In this document: piece after piece, positions 13,222-15,907 of the stretch | Layout: every line of letters starts with the position of its first letter | Position numbering within the stretch: the first letter of the stretch is position 1 | Origin: Candidatus Micrarchaeota archaeon RBG_16_49_10 | Lineage (GTDB): Archaea > Aenigmatarchaeota > Aenigmatarchaeia > CG10238-14 | Direction of reading: 5' to 3' | DNA length: 15,907 nt | Assembly: GCA_001784635.1 (NCBI GenBank) | Contig: MFRS01000025.1 | Span: forward strand, 843-16,749 | Translations under genes and position numbers: made by a program | The notes under the pieces: model-generated | Seen by the model: only the letters and a program-made list of their open reading frames with translations | The model's database searches: none | What the model was told of the DNA's origin: nothing

Positions 13222-13410
13222 CTACCTTCTCTTCTTCCTGATGGCCCCGAAAAGGTTAGGGAAACCGAACCTACTCTTAGTCTCCGTCTTCTTCTTCAGC
13301 TCCCCCCTGCACTTCTTGCACAAGGGCGCCCTCCTACCAAGCCAAGTCACCTTTACAAGCTTCCCGACGTCCTTTATGCTCCTGCCGCACTTGGCGCATT
13401 TCTTGTGCAT
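13222..13410 (-). CDS. Small zinc-ribbon protein with basic C-terminus
   Basis: A 62-residue protein with two CxxC knuckles (Cys5/Cys8 in CAKCGRS and Cys31/Cys34 in CKKCRGE) that would bind one zinc, and a strongly basic, glycine/phenylalanine-containing tail (KSRFGFPNLFGAIRKKRR). This is a typical archaeal small zinc ribbon likely to contact nucleic acid or ribosome-associated partners, but no specific family is recognised. It lies 34 bases downstream of the HTH-CBS gene on the same strand; a TTTAAA at 13439-13444 sits about 31 bases before its ATG, so it may have its own leaderless promoter as well as read-through. Confidence 0.7.
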   Translation of the reverse strand: MHKKCAKCGRSIKDVGKLVKVTWLGRRAPLCKKCRGELKKKTETKSRFGFPNLFGAIRKKRR

Positions 13411-13438
13411 TCAATCTATATTTAATTTGGTGCGGGGG

Positions 13439-13444
13439 TTTAAA
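13439..13444 (-). promoter_or_regulatory. TATA-like element for the zinc-ribbon gene
   Basis: TTTAAA adjoins the stop of the HTH-CBS gene and is about 31 bases before ATG 13410 on the minus strand. It is a short match; read-through from the upstream gene is an alternative. Confidence 0.3.
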
Positions 13445-13978
13445 TCATTTCATGAGAGCCAGCAGGTCGGACTTCGTTATTATGCCCGCTATCTTCCCCC
13501 TCTCCGAGACGAGCACGGCCTGGTAGTGCTCCAGCAGCCCCTTCGCGATCTCGACGCTGTCGTCGGCCGGTATTATCGGGAAAGGCCTCTCCATCATTTC
13601 CCTTACCCTCATCTTCCTCATGCTTCCCCCCAGCTGCCTTATCAGACCCTTGTCGGTTATGCTCCCGACGCAGAGTCCCTTGTCCATTATCGGTATCTGG
13701 GAGATCTCCGCGCTCCTCATGAGGTTCGCCGCATCTATCAGGCTGTCCTCGGGCTTCAGCGAGATTATCTTCCTCTTCATGACCTTCCTGCAGGGCACGA
13801 TGCTCGACCTGCTCAGCACAGCCATTATCCTGTTCACCGTCGAAAGTCTGGGGTTCACCCTCTCGTTCTCTATCTTCGCTATGTGCGCCTGCGTGACGCC
13901 CACAAGCTCGGCGAGCCTCTTCTGGCTCAGCTCGGCCTCCTTGCGCATCTCGCGTATTATTTTGCCTGTTATAACCAT
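13445..13978 (-). CDS. HTH-CBS transcriptional regulator (XRE-type HTH plus CBS pair)
   Basis: A 177-residue regulator: XRE-type helix-turn-helix at about 5-60 (IREMRKEAELSQKRLAELVGVTQAHIAKIENERVNP), then a CBS domain pair, CBS1 about 62-115 (KVMKRKIISLKPEDSLIDAANLM...SQIPIMDKG) and CBS2 about 122-177 (VREMMERPFPIIPADDSVEIAKGLLEHYQAVLVSERGKIAGIITKSDLLALM). CBS pairs bind adenosyl ligands such as AMP, ATP or SAM, so DNA binding is probably controlled by such a ligand. It is transcribed divergently from the SAM synthetase gene across a 70-base spacer containing both TATA boxes, so it may regulate itself and that gene. GC-rich core codons. Confidence 0.92.
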   Translation of the reverse strand: MVITGKIIREMRKEAELSQKRLAELVGVTQAHIAKIENERVNPRLSTVNRIMAVLSRSSIVPCRKVMKRKIISLKPEDSLIDAANLMRSAEISQIPIMDKGLCVGSITDKGLIRQLGGSMRKMRVREMMERPFPIIPADDSVEIAKGLLEHYQAVLVSERGKIAGIITKSDLLALMK

Positions 13979-14001
13979 CAGTTATATTTATGGCCTAAAA
14001 G

Positions 14002-14012
14002 GATAAATAATG
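14002..14012 (-). promoter_or_regulatory. TATA box for the HTH-CBS gene
   Basis: CATTATTTATC on the minus strand is centred about 29 bases before ATG 13978, predicting a leaderless transcript. It lies directly beside the opposite-facing TATA box of the SAM synthetase gene. Confidence 0.5.
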
Positions 14013-14023
14013 ATATATAAAAT
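14013..14023 (+). promoter_or_regulatory. TATA box for the SAM synthetase gene
   Basis: ATATATAAAAT is centred about 31 bases before ATG 14049, predicting a leader of about five bases. It abuts the minus-strand box at 14002-14012, so the two promoters share one compact control region. Confidence 0.6.
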
Positions 14024-14048
14024 AGCCCTGAATTAGTTTTGTGGGTTT

Positions 14049-15212
14049 ATGAACATCAGCATAGAGAAGCTGGATCACAAACCAGTCTCCAAGGAGGAGA
14101 TTGAGATTGTCGAGAGGAAGGGCGTCGGCCACCCGGACTCACTGACGGACGGAATATGCGAGGCCGCATCAAGGGTGCTATGCAAATATTATATGAAGCA
14201 GAAGGGCTTCGTGCTCCACCACAACCTCGACAAGGGCCTGCTGGTGGGTGGCGCCTCCAACCCGGTCTTCGGGGGCGGCGAGATAATCGAGAGCCCGACC
14301 ATTACAATCGCAGGCACAGCTTCCATCGTCAAGAGTTTTGACGATATCAAGATGGTCATATATGAGGAGACGGAGCGCTACCTGAAGGAGAACCTGCGTT
14401 TCATCGACAAGCTCAATCCTGAGATAAACGTGGCAATACACCCAGGCTCGGCTGATCTGGTGAACCTATACGAGAGGTTCAACAAAGGGGAGGTCCCTCT
14501 GGCCAACGACACGTCATTCGGGGTGGGTTTCGCTCCAAAGACAGTGCTGGAGGATCTGGTGCTGCTGACGGAGCGCTTCCTCAACAGCAAGCCGATTAAG
14601 AAGAAGTGCCCGTGGATCGGTGAGGACATCAAGGTCATGGGCGTCAGGAGCAAGGACGAACTCAACCTGACGATAGCGATGGCCTTCGTCTCGGAGTTCG
14701 TCTCCGGGGTGGAGGAGTACTACGAGTTCAAGAACAAGGTCCGCGACTTGGTGAACGGGAAGTTCAGCGAGCGCATCAACGTGTCGATAAACACGGCGGA
14801 CAGGGAGGACAGCGTCTACCTGACTGTGAGCGGCACCTCATGGGAGATGGGCGACGACGGCCAGGTGGGCAGGGGGAACAGGATAAATGGATTGATAACC
14901 CCTGCAAGGGTGATGTCCCTCGAGGCCTCGGCCGGGAAGAACCCGATATCGCACGTGGGGAAGCTCTACAACTTCAAGGCGCAGGAGATAGCTGACAAGG
15001 TTTCTGAAGAGACGAATCTGGACGAGGTCAAGGTCATGATCGTCTCGAAGATAGGGAAGCCGATAACCGAGCCCTTCGTCGGGGTAAAGTACATAGGGAA
15101 CGGGAAGGTCAGCGAGGGGAAGATACAGGACATAGTCGACGACAGCTTATCAAGGAAAGGCTTCGAGGAGCTCAGGGACAGGCTGATTTCCGGGAAGCTG
15201 AGCGTCTGGTGA
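14049..15212 (+). CDS. mat: Archaeal S-adenosylmethionine synthetase (methionine adenosyltransferase)
   Basis: Makes S-adenosylmethionine from methionine and ATP in the cytoplasm, the methyl donor for all methylation. The 387 residues match the archaeal-type MAT family, which differs strongly from bacterial MetK: GHPD at 27-30 in VERKGVGHPDSLTDGICE, GLLVGGASNPVFGGGEI at 63-79, HPGSADLVNLYERF at 131-144, NDTSFGVGFAP at 153-163, and the long GTSWEMGDDGQVGRGNR (262-278) with NGLITPARVMSLEASAGKNP (280-299), then a C-terminal IGKPITEPF. Length is close to the family's usual 400. GC-rich core codons. Divergent from the HTH-CBS regulator, which may sense adenosyl compounds. Assignment is confident from diagnostic motifs. 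Confidence 0.96.
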   Translation: MNISIEKLDHKPVSKEEIEIVERKGVGHPDSLTDGICEAASRVLCKYYMKQKGFVLHHNLDKGLLVGGASNPVFGGGEIIESPTITIAGTASIVKSFDDIKMVIYEETERYLKENLRFIDKLNPEINVAIHPGSADLVNLYERFNKGEVPLANDTSFGVGFAPKTVLEDLVLLTERFLNSKPIKKKCPWIGEDIKVMGVRSKDELNLTIAMAFVSEFVSGVEEYYEFKNKVRDLVNGKFSERINVSINTADREDSVYLTVSGTSWEMGDDGQVGRGNRINGLITPARVMSLEASAGKNPISHVGKLYNFKAQEIADKVSEETNLDEVKVMIVSKIGKPITEPFVGVKYIGNGKVSEGKIQDIVDDSLSRKGFEELRDRLISGKLSVW

Positions 15213-15216
15213 TAGC

Positions 15217-15224
15217 TTTAAATA
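15217..15224 (+). promoter_or_regulatory. TATA box for the gene at 15248
   Basis: TTTAAATA is centred about 27 bases before ATG 15248, the leaderless distance. It makes ATG 15248 a better start than the upstream in-frame GTG at 15209, which overlaps the end of the SAM synthetase gene. Confidence 0.5.
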
Positions 15225-15238
15225 TTCTTCTTCTTTTT
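15225..15238 (+). terminator. T-rich tract after the SAM synthetase gene
   Basis: TTCTTCTTCTTTTT follows the mat stop by 12 bases and could terminate that transcript, although it lies within the leaderless promoter of the next gene. Based on composition only. Confidence 0.35.
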
Positions 15239-15247
15239 ACTGTGTTT

Positions 15248-15592
15248 ATGGGAAAAGTTACAATACCTCAGGCATATTCAGATTTTTTATTCGGTAAATA
15301 CCGCCTTTATATAGAACCAAAAGATTACAGTTCGCCGTATGGTATTGGCGGAGTTCTGGCAAGGTATGGTTTATCCGAAAAAGATATCCCCTTCGCCGTC
15401 CATTCAGCTCAACAATACGGCGGCTCTTATCAGCCTGATAGAGTGTATGTCCAGCCGCCTAGCCAACAGGATGCTGTAATGACATTCGGATCTGTGGTGC
15501 AGTTGAGCCTTCCCTTTACTCTTACTGTGTTGGACTCAGTAGGCCATCTCAACCCTGAAGGGAAAAAAAGGAAAAAAACAAAGACCAAATAA
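15248..15592 (+). CDS. Unrecognised 114-residue protein
   Basis: Not recognised. It begins MGKVTIPQAYSDFLFGKYRLYIEP, is rich in tyrosine, glycine and proline through a beta-looking middle (YGGSYQPDRVYVQPPSQQ), has a hydrophobic beta segment (VVQLSLPFTLTVLD) and ends in a lysine-rich tail (KKRKKTKTK). No signal peptide, although the longer GTG version from 15209 would add a hydrophobic N-terminus; the TATA position argues against it. AT-richer codon use than the SAM synthetase just upstream. The next gene starts 12 bases after its stop with a GGTGAT ribosome-binding site, so the two probably form an operon. Confidence 0.6.
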   Translation: MGKVTIPQAYSDFLFGKYRLYIEPKDYSSPYGIGGVLARYGLSEKDIPFAVHSAQQYGGSYQPDRVYVQPPSQQDAVMTFGSVVQLSLPFTLTVLDSVGHLNPEGKKRKKTKTK

Positions 15593-15604
15593 GGTGATTT
15601 CCGG

Positions 15605-15907
15605 ATGCCGAAGTTCCAAATTTGCCTGAACTTTTCTGAGCCGGTGAGGTACGAGACGCACAATCTAGATTTGGGGTCAACGACATATGACATTAGTGCC
15701 ACATCCTTCCAGGCGGCTTTCCTTGCAGCGACCCGAAGGCTTGTCGAAGAGCACCTCAACAAAAGAAACATTCCCATGTCCTTCTACCATCAAAGAATTT
15801 GCTCCGGGATATACGGAACTTTAGGCGATGACTACATGAGGGCGAACACATCGGTCTACCTTCGTGGAAGCCTGGTTCCTATCAGCGAACTTCCGGAAGG
15901 CGGAATA
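15605..15907 (+). CDS. Unrecognised protein, 3' end cut by window
   Basis: An open frame of 101 codons runs to the right edge without a stop. The start ATG at 15605 follows GGTGAT by about six bases. The visible part reads as a soluble alpha/beta protein: beta-like FQICLNFSEPVRYE, an amphipathic helix FQAAFLAATRRLVEEHLNKR, a two-cysteine content (CLN, RICSGIY), and a beta-like SVYLRGSLVPISEL. No family is recognised. It is probably co-transcribed with the gene at 15248. The C-terminal part and therefore any diagnostic motif may lie outside the window. Confidence 0.65.
   Translation, partial: MPKFQICLNFSEPVRYETHNLDLGSTTYDISATSFQAAFLAATRRLVEEHLNKRNIPMSFYHQRICSGIYGTLGDDYMRANTSVYLRGSLVPISELPEGGI

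Noticed and set aside
13241..14020. 259-codon plus-strand frame opposite the zinc ribbon and HTH-CBS genes
   Set aside because: Antisense shadow of two minus-strand genes with recognisable domains; rich in Leu, His, Arg, Pro and Tyr.
1..15907. CRISPR arrays, tRNA or rRNA genes, insertion-sequence ends
   Set aside because: No regularly spaced repeats, cloverleaf-like sequence, transposase motif or terminal inverted repeats were found by reading both strands; a covariance-model search was not possible.

Overview
The window is archaeal. Evidence: an archaeal-type S-adenosylmethionine synthetase, a TrmB-family regulator, an HTH-CBS regulator, a type IV pilus/archaellum-like ATPase with two GspF/TadC-type platform proteins, small zinc-ribbon proteins, and TATA boxes that repeatedly sit about 25-31 bases upstream of the start codon (leaderless or nearly leaderless transcripts). 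No bacterial -35/-10 pattern is needed to explain the gene starts. Heavy use of AGG for Arg and ATA for Ile in the GC-rich genes and the dense small-gene layout fit a DPANN-like or other small-genome archaeon, but the lineage cannot be fixed from this sequence alone.

Layout. 1-2933: tightly overlapping pilus operon (ATPase, cut by the left edge, then two membrane platform proteins). 3021-5301: AT-richer block of unrecognised genes plus a protein-kinase-like protein with a degenerate active site and a hydrophobic C-terminus. 5316-6498: EamA-type transporter (minus) divergent from a small two-helix membrane protein (plus). 6636-11149: a cassette of a winged-helix regulator, a FIST sensor-domain protein, an ANL-superfamily adenylating enzyme resembling LuxE/PaaK, an aldehyde-dehydrogenase-superfamily protein resembling LuxC-type reductases, and a four-helix membrane protein. 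11161-12048: TrmB regulator (minus) with a perfect inverted repeat over its start codon. 12258-13410: small proteins (rubredoxin-like, a 30-residue six-cysteine microprotein, an unknown 89-residue protein, a zinc ribbon). 13445-15212: HTH-CBS regulator divergent from SAM synthetase. 15248-15907: two unrecognised genes, the last cut by the right edge.

How it fits together. GC-rich, conserved-looking genes (pilus, EamA, winged helix, TrmB, HTH-CBS, SAM synthetase) alternate with AT-richer blocks of unusual genes, which suggests a mosaic with acquired or fast-evolving inserts. The most interesting block is 6636-11149: a predicted sensor protein next to what looks like a carboxylic-acid activation plus reduction pair, formally like the LuxE/LuxC fatty-acid reductase, in an archaeon. 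The other strong leads are the six-cysteine microprotein at 12620, the kinase-like protein at 4129, the operator-like palindrome at 12044 and the CBS regulator facing the SAM synthetase gene. No tRNA, rRNA, CRISPR array or insertion sequence was seen.
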